Of a stretch of 8,682 nt of DNA, positions 1-6,914 are shown piece by piece. Positions within the stretch are counted from its first letter, which is position 1, and every line of letters begins with the position of its first letter. The DNA comes from an uncultured Alphaproteobacteria bacterium (GTDB lineage Bacteria > Pseudomonadota > Alphaproteobacteria > Rickettsiales > UBA1997), in NCBI GenBank assembly GCA_903927415.1, contig CAIYMZ010000014.1, positions 1-8,682 of the forward strand, in the 5' to 3' direction. The notes beneath the pieces were generated by a model that was not told where the DNA came from, searched no databases, and saw only the letters and a program-made list of their open reading frames with translations. Made by a program: the position numbers and the translations under genes.

Positions 1-25
1 GATTCCCGCCTTCGCGGGAATGACA
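1..25. repeat. Dispersed-type palindromic repeat, right part
   Basis: Bases 2-9 (ATTCCCGC) and 14-21 (GCGGGAAT) form a perfect 8-bp stem with a 4-nt loop, followed by TGACA. From memory, this sequence type (ATTCCCGC..GCGGGAAT with TGACA next to it) is a common intergenic palindrome in many bacterial genomes. Its left part would lie before the window. A T-run occurs only about 15 nt after the stem (36-42), so it is a poor intrinsic terminator, although an RNA hairpin here could still protect or end the upstream transcript. No second copy was seen in this window. Confidence 0.7.
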
Positions 26-50
26 AGGTTGTAAATTTTTTTAAGACCAA

Positions 51-57
51 AAGGGGG
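51..57 (+). promoter_or_regulatory. Ribosome binding site of rpsU
   Basis: AAGGGGG lies 10 nt before the ATG at 68 and resembles the AAGGAGG consensus. It supports the ATG at 68 as the start of bS21. It is one of only three convincing Shine-Dalgarno sequences seen in the window. Confidence 0.55.
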
Positions 58-67
58 TAAAATCGAT

Positions 68-265
68 ATGGACGTCACAGTTCACGGCAGAGGAAATCTA
101 GAAATGGCAATTCGTGCTTTCAGAAAAAAAACTCAAAAAGAGGGTTTGGTTAAAGAAGCAAGAAGAAGAAAAGCTTTCGAAAAGCCTTCTGAAAAAATCA
201 AAAGAAGAGCAGAAGAAAGTATCGCTAGAAAGAAAAAAGCCAGAAAAACCGAGGGTTCTCACTAA
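68..265 (+). CDS. rpsU: Small ribosomal subunit protein bS21
   Basis: This 65-residue, very basic protein is a component of the small ribosomal subunit, which in the bS21 family binds near the platform and the 3' end of 16S rRNA and helps translation initiation. The sequence shows the family pattern: a short N-terminal beta strand (MDVTVHGRGNLEMAIRAF), a helix with KKTQKEGLVKEARRR, the conserved EKPSEK near residues 39-44, and a long Lys/Arg-rich C-terminal helix. Length is normal for the family, and the EKPSEK core resembles alphaproteobacterial forms. The ATG is preceded by AAGGGGG. The gene stands alone between two palindromic repeats, so it is probably transcribed separately from the membrane protein downstream. 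Confidence 0.93.
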   Translation: MDVTVHGRGNLEMAIRAFRKKTQKEGLVKEARRRKAFEKPSEKIKRRAEESIARKKKARKTEGSH

Positions 266-271
266 TCCAGA

Positions 272-314
272 CCTTCTCCCCCCTCTCCCTTGTGGGAGGG
301 GGTTGAGGAGTGGT
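272..314. repeat. C/G-rich palindromic repeat after rpsU
   Basis: Bases 281-289 (CCCTCTCCC) pair with 294-302 (GGGAGGGGG) as a 9-bp stem with one T-G wobble and a TTGT loop. A weaker outer pairing of ACC (271-273) with GGT (312-314) suggests a longer imperfect palindrome. It starts a few bases after the rpsU stop and lies upstream of the next gene. CTCCC-TTGT-GGGAG repeats are, from memory, a widespread dispersed family unrelated to the palindrome at 1-25. No T-tract follows, so it is not a standard intrinsic terminator, but it may shield the rpsU mRNA 3' end. Confidence 0.6.
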
Positions 315-354
315 CAAATCAGATTTAGATGTTCCAGCAAGATTCTATTCCAAC

Positions 355-2343
355 ATGAAACTCAATCACAAAGATAAATCTCTTCTCCTCTTCATCTCCG
401 CCGCCATCATTATTTTGTGGGGAATTTTTTCACTTTTTTCTCATTTTTTTTCCAGCGCTACTTTCGGCACTTCCGCTGCCAGCAAAATACTTACTCAAGA
501 AAATAATCAGTGGTTCAACGTCTCGCGGCCACTAGAAATCACTGATCTCAAAGATCGCATTATCCTTCTCGATTTTTGGACTTACGCTTGCGTTAACTGC
601 ATCCAATCCATTCCAGAAATAAAAAAACTTGAGCAGCAATTTGGAAGCAAGTTGCTCGTAATCGGTGTTCACTCCGGTAAGTTTGACAATGAAAAAAATC
701 CCGCTGCCATCAAAAAAGCGATTTTAAAATATGACATCACGCACCCGGTTGTGAATGATCCAGACTTAAAAATTTGGAATAATTTTGAAGTTCAAGCCTG
801 GCCGACATTCGTCCTCATCAACCCTCGCGGCAATGTTGTAAAAACTTATATTGGCGAAAATGAGGTAGAAAAAATCAAAAAAGATCTCAAAAAATTAATC
901 AAAAAATATAAATATAAAATCGATCGCGCTCCTTTGCCAATAATGCTCGAGAAGCATAATATCATCGGCAATGTTTTGGATTTTCCGACCAAGCTAGAAT
1001 ATGCTGCAAATTTTTCTTACAAGTCACGTCACTTGCCGGCGATTTTTATTTCTAACTCTAGTCAAAACAACGTCATCGTTACCTCTCTAACCGGCGATAT
1101 CATTTTAAAAATTGGTTCTGGGCAAGAGGGTTTTGAGGATGGAAGTTTTGATGCCGCATCCTTCAGATCTCCAAAAGGTTTACTCTATCACAACGAAAAA
1201 CTTTACGTGGCTGACAATGGGAATCATGCGTTACGTGTAGTCGATTTTAAGGAAGGAAAAATTTCAACCTTGGTCGGTTCTGGCCAAAGAGGAGAGGTGA
1301 TAGATAGCAATGAAATTTTGGAAGCGACAAACATCAATCTTGCTTCACCAAGTGATATCGAATTTTTCCCAAATAAAGAAACCATCGCCATTGCAAATTC
1401 TGGCACGCATCAAATTTTAGCTTATAGCTTAAAAAACCAAACAGTTTCGATCCTAGCCGGAAACGGTTCAGAAGGAATTGACGATGGAAAATATCCAGAA
1501 AATTCTTTGGCACAAACTGCTGATATGTCAGCATTTAATCATAAACTTTATTTCGTTGATTCAGAGAGTTCATCCCTGAGGGTTCTTGATGAAACTGGTG
1601 ATATAAAAACTTTAATCGGCAAAGATTTATTTAAATTTGGCCGTGAAAATGGTGGCAAGGAAAAGGCTTTGATGCAGCATCCACTTGGCTTAATGGTTGA
1701 TGATACAGGAGCATATATTTCTGACAGCTTCAATCATGTGATCAGAAAATATGATTTTTCTTCAGCACAAATTCGTGATTTAGTTGGTGGAAAAATACGA
1801 GGCGAAAAGATCGGTAAAGAAACGCAGTTTGATGAGCCAGAAGGAATTGTTGCAGTGCTTGATCGCCTCTACATCGCCGATTCAAACAATAATCGCATTG
1901 TCGTTGTGAAGCGTGGTGGTCTTGACTCTGAGTTGCTCGACGTCATGCCTCCACTAAAATTGCCAAGAGAAGGTTTTCTGCAATATTTACCAAATTTACA
2001 AAAATCAGAAGATGTAAAAGTAAAATCTGAAGCTGAAATTTTGCTTAAAATTAATCTAAAAACTGGATGGAAAATCAATGAATCTGGCCCGAGCTTCATA
2101 AATCTTTTGGAAATTATAAAAGATGATCAAGCCAATCTAGTAGCGAGTTTTGATTGGCACGCAATAAAGACAAAAGAAATGAAATTGCCAAAACTTGATA
2201 GCAAAAAAAATTATTTGTTGCAGGGCGTGATTTACTACTGCGAAGATAAACAAAATTCACTTTGTTATGTCAAAAGTTATGAGCAAAAAGTTGTGGCTAG
2301 TGATGAGAAGAATGTGCTGATTGGGCTTGAGTTGGGGAAGTAG
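355..2343 (+). CDS. Membrane-anchored thioredoxin-like / NHL-repeat protein, NHLRC2-like
   Basis: This is a 662-residue protein. Residues about 9-32 are a hydrophobic segment after a Lys-containing N-terminus, consistent with a signal anchor placing the rest outside the cytoplasm. Residues about 50-185 are a TlpA-like thioredoxin domain with a CVNC active site (C79, C82) in WTYACVNC and a cis-proline at P150 (AWPTF). Residues about 225-520 form an NHL-type beta-propeller with repeated YVADNGNHALRVVD, YISDSFNHVIRKYD and YIADSNNNRIVVV motifs. The C-terminal beta-rich domain contains YYCEDKQNSLCY, with C629 and C637. The order of domains and several stretches (HSGKF, DITHPVVND, DSESS..R, YYC) match what I recall of animal NHLRC2. 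The likely role is a periplasmic thiol-disulfide reductase or isomerase; substrate is unknown. ATG at 355 is preferred over an in-frame GTG at 310, which lies inside the preceding repeat and spoils the signal anchor. No clear Shine-Dalgarno sequence precedes either start. Confidence 0.85.
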   Translation: MKLNHKDKSLLLFISAAIIILWGIFSLFSHFFSSATFGTSAASKILTQENNQWFNVSRPLEITDLKDRIILLDFWTYACVNCIQSIPEIKKLEQQFGSKLLVIGVHSGKFDNEKNPAAIKKAILKYDITHPVVNDPDLKIWNNFEVQAWPTFVLINPRGNVVKTYIGENEVEKIKKDLKKLIKKYKYKIDRAPLPIMLEKHNIIGNVLDFPTKLEYAANFSYKSRHLPAIFISNSSQNNVIVTSLTGDIILKIGSGQEGFEDGSFDAASFRSPKGLLYHNEKLYVADNGNHALRVVDFKEGKISTLVGSGQRGEVIDSNEILEATNINLASPSDIEFFPNKETIAIANSGTHQILAYSLKNQTVSILAGNGSEGIDDGKYPENSLAQTADMSAFNHKLYFVDSESSSLRVLDETGDIKTLIGKDLFKFGRENGGKEKALMQHPLGLMVDDTGAYISDSFNHVIRKYDFSSAQIRDLVGGKIRGEKIGKETQFDEPEGIVAVLDRLYIADSNNNRIVVVKRGGLDSELLDVMPPLKLPREGFLQYLPNLQKSEDVKVKSEAEILLKINLKTGWKINESGPSFINLLEIIKDDQANLVASFDWHAIKTKEMKLPKLDSKKNYLLQGVIYYCEDKQNSLCYVKSYEQKVVASDEKNVLIGLELGK

Positions 2344-2495
2344 ATTTCTGAAAATATTACTCATAAAATTCCTCGAAAATTTTCTTCTTTTTTAAATTCA
2401 TTTTCTTAACCTTCAGACACTCTTAAAAGCCACGTCAATCAAGGCTTCTTAGATCATTCCCCGCCTTTCAGAATTAATTCAAAAAAAACCAAAAA
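2344..2495 (+). other. gyrB leader spacer with weak hairpins
   Basis: This 152-bp AT-rich spacer separates the NHLRC2-like gene from gyrB. An A/T-only stem (AAAATT 2365-2370 with AATTTT 2378-2383) is followed by six T's at 2388-2393 and could be a weak intrinsic terminator for the upstream gene. A second small hairpin pairs AAGCC (2427-2431) with GGCTT (2443-2447) in the probable gyrB leader. A gyrB promoter is expected here because the spacer is long, but no pair of -35/-10 boxes is convincing by eye. No Shine-Dalgarno sequence precedes the gyrB ATG; the leader is A-rich instead. Confidence 0.3.
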
Positions 2496-4952
2496 ATGTC
2501 CAGTAAAAAACAAGAAGTCCTGTCCGAAGATACAATCGAAAATACGGTCACTGCAGAATATTCTTCCGACTCAATTAAAGTTTTGAAAGGCCTCGATGCC
2601 GTGCGCAAGCGCCCGGGAATGTACATTGGCGACACTGATGACGGCTCAGGTTTGCATCACATGGTCTACGAAGTTGTCGATAACGCGATTGACGAAGCTC
2701 TTGCAGGGCATTGCGACGAAGTAATCGTGGCACTCAATGCTGACGGTTCTGTAACCGTGAAAGATAACGGCCGCGGAATTCCTGTCGACATCCACAAAGA
2801 AGAAGGTGTTTCCGCCGCCGAAGTAATCATGACGCAGCTCCACGCTGGCGGAAAGTTCGATCAAAATTCCTACAAAGTTTCCGGCGGTTTGCACGGCGTT
2901 GGTGTGTCGGTTGTCAACGCGCTTTCTGATTGGCTCGAGCTCAACATTTGGCGCGACGGTAAAGAATATAACATGCGTTTTGAGCATGGTGTTGCGGTCT
3001 CTCCGCTAAAAATGATCGGCGAAGCCAATGGCAAAAAAGGCACGCAAGTCACCTTCCACCCTTCACACCAAACCTTTGCCAATGTTTTGGAATTTAATTT
3101 TTCGACGCTCGAACAACGTTTGCGCGAACTCTCTTTTCTCAATTCTGGCGTAAAAATTTTCTTGAAAGATTTGCGCGAAGTTGAGCCAAAAGAAGTGATT
3201 TTGTTCTACCAAGGTGGTGTCGAGGCTTACGTAAAATATCTCGACAAAAGCAAAAATGCTTTGCACCCAACCGTGAATCTCCTTGCGGCTGATAAGGTCA
3301 GCGGCATCAGCCTCGAACTCTCGATGCAGTGGAATGACAGCTACCACGAAAATATTTTGTGTTTCACCAACAACATCCGCCAACGCGACGGCGGCACGCA
3401 CTTGGCTGGGATGCGCTCGGCTCTAACGCGCACCATCAACAACTACGCGGCAGACAACAAACTTTTTAAAAAAGAAAAAATTGTTTTGAGTGGTGAAGAT
3501 GTGCGTGAAGGCTTGACAGCAGTGCTTTCGGTCAAGGTTCCAGATCCAAAATTTTCTTCGCAAACAAAAGATAAATTGGTTTCGAGTGAAGTTAGAACCC
3601 ACGTCGAATCTTGGGTGAATGACAAACTCGCGCAATGGTTTGAAGAACGTCCATCTGACGCGCGCATCATCGTTGGCAAAGGCGTGGAAGCGGCGCAAGC
3701 ACGTGAAGCGGCGCGTAAAGCACGCGAATTAACGCGCCGAAAATCCGCGCTAGAAGTTTCAAACTTGCCGGGAAAATTGGCTGACTGCCAAGAAAAAGAT
3801 CCAGCGCTTTCTGAAATTTTTATCGTCGAAGGAAACTCGGCAGGCGGTTCAGCCAAGTCTGGCCGCAATCGCAAATATCAAGCGATCCTCCCAATTCGCG
3901 GAAAAATTTTAAATGTTGAGCGCGCACGTTTCGACAAAATGCTCTCCTCAGTTGAAATCGGAACCATGATCACGGCGCTTGGCACCGGCATCGGCGCTGA
4001 AGATTTCGATCCGTCAAAAGTTCGTTACCACAAAATCATCATCATGGCCGACGCGGATGTGGATGGTTCGCACATCCGAACTTTGCTCCTCACTTTCTTT
4101 TTCCGTCACATGCCGAAGCTGATCGAGCACGGCTTCCTCTACATCGCGCAACCGCCGCTTTACAAAGTTAAAAAAGGCAGCAGCGAAGTTTATTTGAAAA
4201 ATGAACAAGCGCTTCAAACCTACGTAATCGACAATGCGCTCAATGGTGCGATTTTAAAATCCAAGGCGGGAGACCGTGCTGGCGCAGATCTACACGATTT
4301 CACCGCCAAGCTCGGAAAATTTTCGCAGCTCATCCAAAATCTCTCGCGCGTCATTCCAACTGACATTGCGGAAAATTTAGCGCTGGCAGGAGCATTCGAC
4401 AAAGCTTGGATCGGCAATCAAACCAAAGCGAAAAGTTTGGTGACAAAAATCGAGAAAATTTTTGCCAGCAATTCCAATGACGAATTGTCGTGGAAGGCTG
4501 CAATCACTGACGCGGAAGACATTGAAATCGCCAAAGAAACAAGAGGCGTCAAAACAATTTTCGTCGCGAAAAAAGCTTATTTTGATTTACCGGAAGTTGC
4601 AGTGCTTGCACAAATCAAAGATCAAATCGCCGATGAATTTGAAGGCGCGCTGAAATTCATCCGCGGTGAAGAAGAGCGCACTGCCCACAAGCCGCTCGAG
4701 CTAATGAACATGATTTTGGAAGCCGGAAAAAAAGGCGTGACCACTCAACGTTTTAAAGGTCTCGGAGAAATGAATGCTGAACAACTCTGGGAAACAACCC
4801 TCGATCCAGCCAATCGCACCCTGCTTCAAGTGAAGGTCGATCAATATGACGAAGCCGACCAAACTTTTTCGATTTTGATGGGGAATGTGGTGGAACCGCG
4901 GAGAGATTTTATTCAGGAGAATGCGTTGAAGGTGGTGAATTTGGACGTGTAA
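2496..4952 (+). CDS. gyrB: DNA gyrase subunit B
   Basis: This is the ATPase subunit of DNA gyrase, which with GyrA introduces negative supercoils into DNA. At 818 residues it is a complete long-form GyrB. The GHKL ATPase domain shows EVVDNAIDEA (residues 59-68), DNGRGIP (90-96) and the ATP lid GGLHGVG (130-136). The transducer domain with QTKDKL (356-361) follows. The TOPRIM domain has E445 in EGNSAGG, then PIRGKILNVE (466-475), and the metal-binding D519, D521 and D523 in MADADVDG. Residues about 570-720 form an insertion of the kind found in proteobacterial GyrB between the TOPRIM core and the C-terminal QRFKGLGEMN (751-760). The end, ENALKVVNLDV, resembles alphaproteobacterial GyrB. Codons are richer in G and C than in the parA and HEPN genes downstream. 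The gene looks intact. Confidence 0.98.
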   Translation: MSSKKQEVLSEDTIENTVTAEYSSDSIKVLKGLDAVRKRPGMYIGDTDDGSGLHHMVYEVVDNAIDEALAGHCDEVIVALNADGSVTVKDNGRGIPVDIHKEEGVSAAEVIMTQLHAGGKFDQNSYKVSGGLHGVGVSVVNALSDWLELNIWRDGKEYNMRFEHGVAVSPLKMIGEANGKKGTQVTFHPSHQTFANVLEFNFSTLEQRLRELSFLNSGVKIFLKDLREVEPKEVILFYQGGVEAYVKYLDKSKNALHPTVNLLAADKVSGISLELSMQWNDSYHENILCFTNNIRQRDGGTHLAGMRSALTRTINNYAADNKLFKKEKIVLSGEDVREGLTAVLSVKVPDPKFSSQTKDKLVSSEVRTHVESWVNDKLAQWFEERPSDARIIVGKGVEAAQAREAARKARELTRRKSALEVSNLPGKLADCQEKDPALSEIFIVEGNSAGGSAKSGRNRKYQAILPIRGKILNVERARFDKMLSSVEIGTMITALGTGIGAEDFDPSKVRYHKIIIMADADVDGSHIRTLLLTFFFRHMPKLIEHGFLYIAQPPLYKVKKGSSEVYLKNEQALQTYVIDNALNGAILKSKAGDRAGADLHDFTAKLGKFSQLIQNLSRVIPTDIAENLALAGAFDKAWIGNQTKAKSLVTKIEKIFASNSNDELSWKAAITDAEDIEIAKETRGVKTIFVAKKAYFDLPEVAVLAQIKDQIADEFEGALKFIRGEEERTAHKPLELMNMILEAGKKGVTTQRFKGLGEMNAEQLWETTLDPANRTLLQVKVDQYDEADQTFSILMGNVVEPRRDFIQENALKVVNLDV

Positions 4953-4964
4953 TTTTTTAATCAA

Positions 4965-4970
4965 AAGGAG
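4965..4970 (+). promoter_or_regulatory. Strong ribosome binding site of the parA-like gene
   Basis: AAGGAG sits 6 nt before the ATG at 4977, in the 24-bp gap after the gyrB stop. It is the best Shine-Dalgarno match in the window and fixes the start. The gap is too short for an obvious independent promoter, so the gene may be read through from gyrB. Confidence 0.75.
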
Positions 4971-4976
4971 ACCAAA

Positions 4977-6086
4977 ATGTCTGCAAAAATAATCAGTCTT
5001 TTTAATCACAAAGGTGGAGTAAGTAAAACCACTACAGCTTTCCATTTAGGGTGGAAGATGGCTCAGCTCGGCAAAAAAGTTTTAATCGTTGATGCTGATC
5101 CACAATGCAATTTGACTGGTTTGACGCTGAGTATTGGTGATTACGACGAGCTCCAGAATTTTTATGAGGCTAAAAAAAATACTAACATTTTCGATGCAAT
5201 CTCATTCATTTTTGGATTAGATAAAGAGCGATCAAGTGGCGTAATTGAAGCTGCCAAGCCAACAGCTACACAAAACGAAAATTTATTTTTATTGGCAGGC
5301 AGCATTGATTTTGCTAAGATTGATATCCTGATTGCGACCGCAATTACCAGCAGTGGAGGTCTTCCAATGTTGAGAAATTTGATTGGTGCGGTTCATGAAC
5401 TTTTAAAAAAAACTGGGGATAGACACGGTTTTGACATCATCTTGGTTGACATGAGTCCAAGTATTTCAGCAACCAACATGTCTTTGTTAATGGGTTCTGA
5501 TTATTTCATCATTCCAACCTCTCCTGATTTTTATTGCTATCAGGCCATTAAATCCTTGACCGGCGTGCTTCCAGAATGGTCAGAAAAAATGCGTGGCTTC
5601 AAAGACGGTGTCGTTTTGCCAAGAGAAAATCCAAAAATGTTGGGAATTATTTCGCAGAATTATCGCGTATATTCTGCTCCTAAAAAACAAGAGGAAAATA
5701 CGGATACAACAACTCAAAGACCAATGTCTGCAGCCTTTCGCGAATGGGCTAAAAAGATTGAAAACATTACAAATTCAGAGTTAGTTCCATCGCTTCGAGC
5801 AAGTAAAATGGTGATTGAGGAAGATTTATTCAGGCGGTCAGTTTTAAACCATACTCCTTACAACTTGGCTCATATTCCGGATTTTAATGTCCTACTTCCA
5901 ACCTCTCAAAATAAATCTAAACCGATTTATGAACTGACGCAAGAAGATGGTGAATGGCAAGGTTCAGTTTGGTCGCGTCAGCAGAATGGCAGAACGGTCG
6001 GCGTGTCAGAAAACATCAAAGAGGCTAATCATATTTACGAGAGCTTCGCGCAGTCAGTGATTTCAATGGTTTCTCCGAATTCATGA
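4977..6086 (+). CDS. ParA/MinD-family ATPase (deviant Walker A), accessory type
   Basis: This 369-residue cytoplasmic ATPase belongs to the ParA/Soj group. The deviant Walker A is KGGVSKTT (residues 12-19), with signature lysine K12 and catalytic K17; serine replaces the usual glycine before K17. Walker A' is DADPQ (39-43) and Walker B is ILVDMSPS (155-162). It is about 100 residues longer than a typical chromosomal ParA (about 260): residues about 205-355 hold extra sequence, including a polar stretch QEENTDTTTQ (238-247) and VPSLRASKMVIEEDLF (270-285). No ParB gene or parS-like array was seen nearby, so ordinary chromosome partition is not supported. From memory, long ParA-like ATPases with this FNHKGGVSKTTT start occur as stand-alone accessory genes. 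The context with a HEPN-like and a DUF1016 protein suggests a defence or plasmid-type module, which is inference. The family call is firm; the role is unknown. Confidence 0.88.
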   Translation: MSAKIISLFNHKGGVSKTTTAFHLGWKMAQLGKKVLIVDADPQCNLTGLTLSIGDYDELQNFYEAKKNTNIFDAISFIFGLDKERSSGVIEAAKPTATQNENLFLLAGSIDFAKIDILIATAITSSGGLPMLRNLIGAVHELLKKTGDRHGFDIILVDMSPSISATNMSLLMGSDYFIIPTSPDFYCYQAIKSLTGVLPEWSEKMRGFKDGVVLPRENPKMLGIISQNYRVYSAPKKQEENTDTTTQRPMSAAFREWAKKIENITNSELVPSLRASKMVIEEDLFRRSVLNHTPYNLAHIPDFNVLLPTSQNKSKPIYELTQEDGEWQGSVWSRQQNGRTVGVSENIKEANHIYESFAQSVISMVSPNS

Positions 6087-6148
6087 AATCTGATCCCGAT
6101 TTTCTTGATCACATCAAGCGCGTCGGTGTGGTTTTTTACAAGAAATAA
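6083..6148 (+). CDS. Possible 21-residue mini-ORF overlapping the parA-like stop
   Basis: ATG at 6083 overlaps the TGA of the ATPase gene as ATGA, the usual arrangement for translational coupling. It encodes MKSDPDFLDHIKRVGVVFYKK and stops at 6148, 9 nt before the next gene. No family is recognised. It may be a real small peptide, the stub of a decayed gene, or a coupling device that brings ribosomes close to the ATG at 6158. The alternative is chance, since an ATGA overlap is easy to obtain. Confidence 0.25.
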   Translation: MKSDPDFLDHIKRVGVVFYKK

Positions 6149-6157
6149 CTAAAGAAG

Positions 6158-6895
6158 ATGGAAAACGCAGCTAATCCAACAGCAAAAATTCTTTATCCCC
6201 GATTCCTTATTCAAGTTTTTGAGCAAGCTCATGAATGGATCCGCCGATGTGAAGTATCACTCGATATTTGCGACAACAAAATCAGCGCCGATAAAATAAA
6301 AAAAGAAGATCTCGAAAATTTTTTACAATGGAATCGCAACAATGTGCTTAGGGAATTGATTGAAAGTTTTGCATTTTTTTTGACAGAATTGCGTTGCGTA
6401 ATTGAGTTAGTTGAGGTTGGCACACTAGCGCCAGAGAAGGCGAAAGAATTTAAAAAAGATTCAGAAAGTTTCTATAAGCAGCTGAAGACAGTTAAAGAAA
6501 AAATTAATATTTTTGAAGAAGATGAACTTTTTCTGCATGTAATGAATGACCTGCGTAACTGCATCTCTCACGATCGTGGTTTAGCAATAAAAGATAAGTG
6601 GGAGAAGTATGGGCGTGATGGTAAGATTAAATTTCCTAGGATTGCTCACATGTTTCAAGATTCTTCTGGGAGGTGGATAGAGGCAACTCCTCCTTGTACG
6701 TTGCCAGAAAATACGGGCTTAAGTGTTGGAATAATTTACGAAGAAAAACAGTTTAAGGAATTCGAAGAAATTAAATTTGAGTCAAAGCAAATATTGGATA
6801 TTTGCATGGCAATGCATCTTTTTTTGAATACTAAAATCGCACCCGCTGTTGATGAATCTCTTAAAACCGTGTTATTAAAAAATTCTTCTTCCTAA
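6158..6895 (+). CDS. Uncharacterised helical protein with HEPN-type RNxxxH motif
   Basis: This is a 245-residue protein I do not recognise as a named family. It appears mostly alpha-helical and charged, with no signal peptide or membrane span. Residues 133-138 read RNCISH inside VMNDLRNCISHDRG, which fits the Rx4-6H signature of HEPN ribonucleases (R133, then polar N134, then H138, with a helix before it). In HEPN families this motif forms the RNase site between two subunits. Long helices at about 10-35, 50-85 and 95-120 precede it and one at about 200-235 follows, as expected for a HEPN four-helix bundle; residues 150-195 look like a beta-rich insertion (GRWIEATPPC). No antitoxin of MNT type is adjacent. 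It lies 71 bp after the ATPase gene and 19 bp before the nuclease gene, so all three may be one operon. The ATG lacks a good Shine-Dalgarno sequence; AAGAAG touches the start. HEPN membership is inferred from the motif and helix pattern only. Confidence 0.7.
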   Translation: MENAANPTAKILYPRFLIQVFEQAHEWIRRCEVSLDICDNKISADKIKKEDLENFLQWNRNNVLRELIESFAFFLTELRCVIELVEVGTLAPEKAKEFKKDSESFYKQLKTVKEKINIFEEDELFLHVMNDLRNCISHDRGLAIKDKWEKYGRDGKIKFPRIAHMFQDSSGRWIEATPPCTLPENTGLSVGIIYEEKQFKEFEEIKFESKQILDICMAMHLFLNTKIAPAVDESLKTVLLKNSSS

Positions 6896-6914
6896 CCCCA
6901 AACCCACTCACCAC

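Noticed and set aside
310..354. GTG at 310 as start of the NHLRC2-like protein.
   Set aside because: It lies within the palindromic repeat, adds 15 residues with no homology before the signal anchor, and has no ribosome binding site; the ATG at 355 puts the basic residues directly before the membrane segment.
114..377. An 87-codon + frame overlapping rpsU and the following repeat.
   Set aside because: It is a Lys-rich frame-shadow of bS21 that continues through the C/G-rich repeat; it has no family resemblance and conflicts with the clear rpsU frame.
2365..2393. A confident intrinsic terminator after the NHLRC2-like gene.
   Set aside because: The stem is six A/T pairs only, too weak to claim; it is noted as a possibility in the spacer entry.
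3443..3874. A 143-codon minus-strand frame inside gyrB.
   Set aside because: It is antisense to conserved gyrB coding sequence, is rich in Ser/Arg/Ala as expected for a shadow, and has no recognisable domain.
4977..6086. A ParABS chromosome partition locus.
   Set aside because: No parB gene and no repeated parS-like 16-mers were seen, and the ATPase is longer than a Soj-type ParA.
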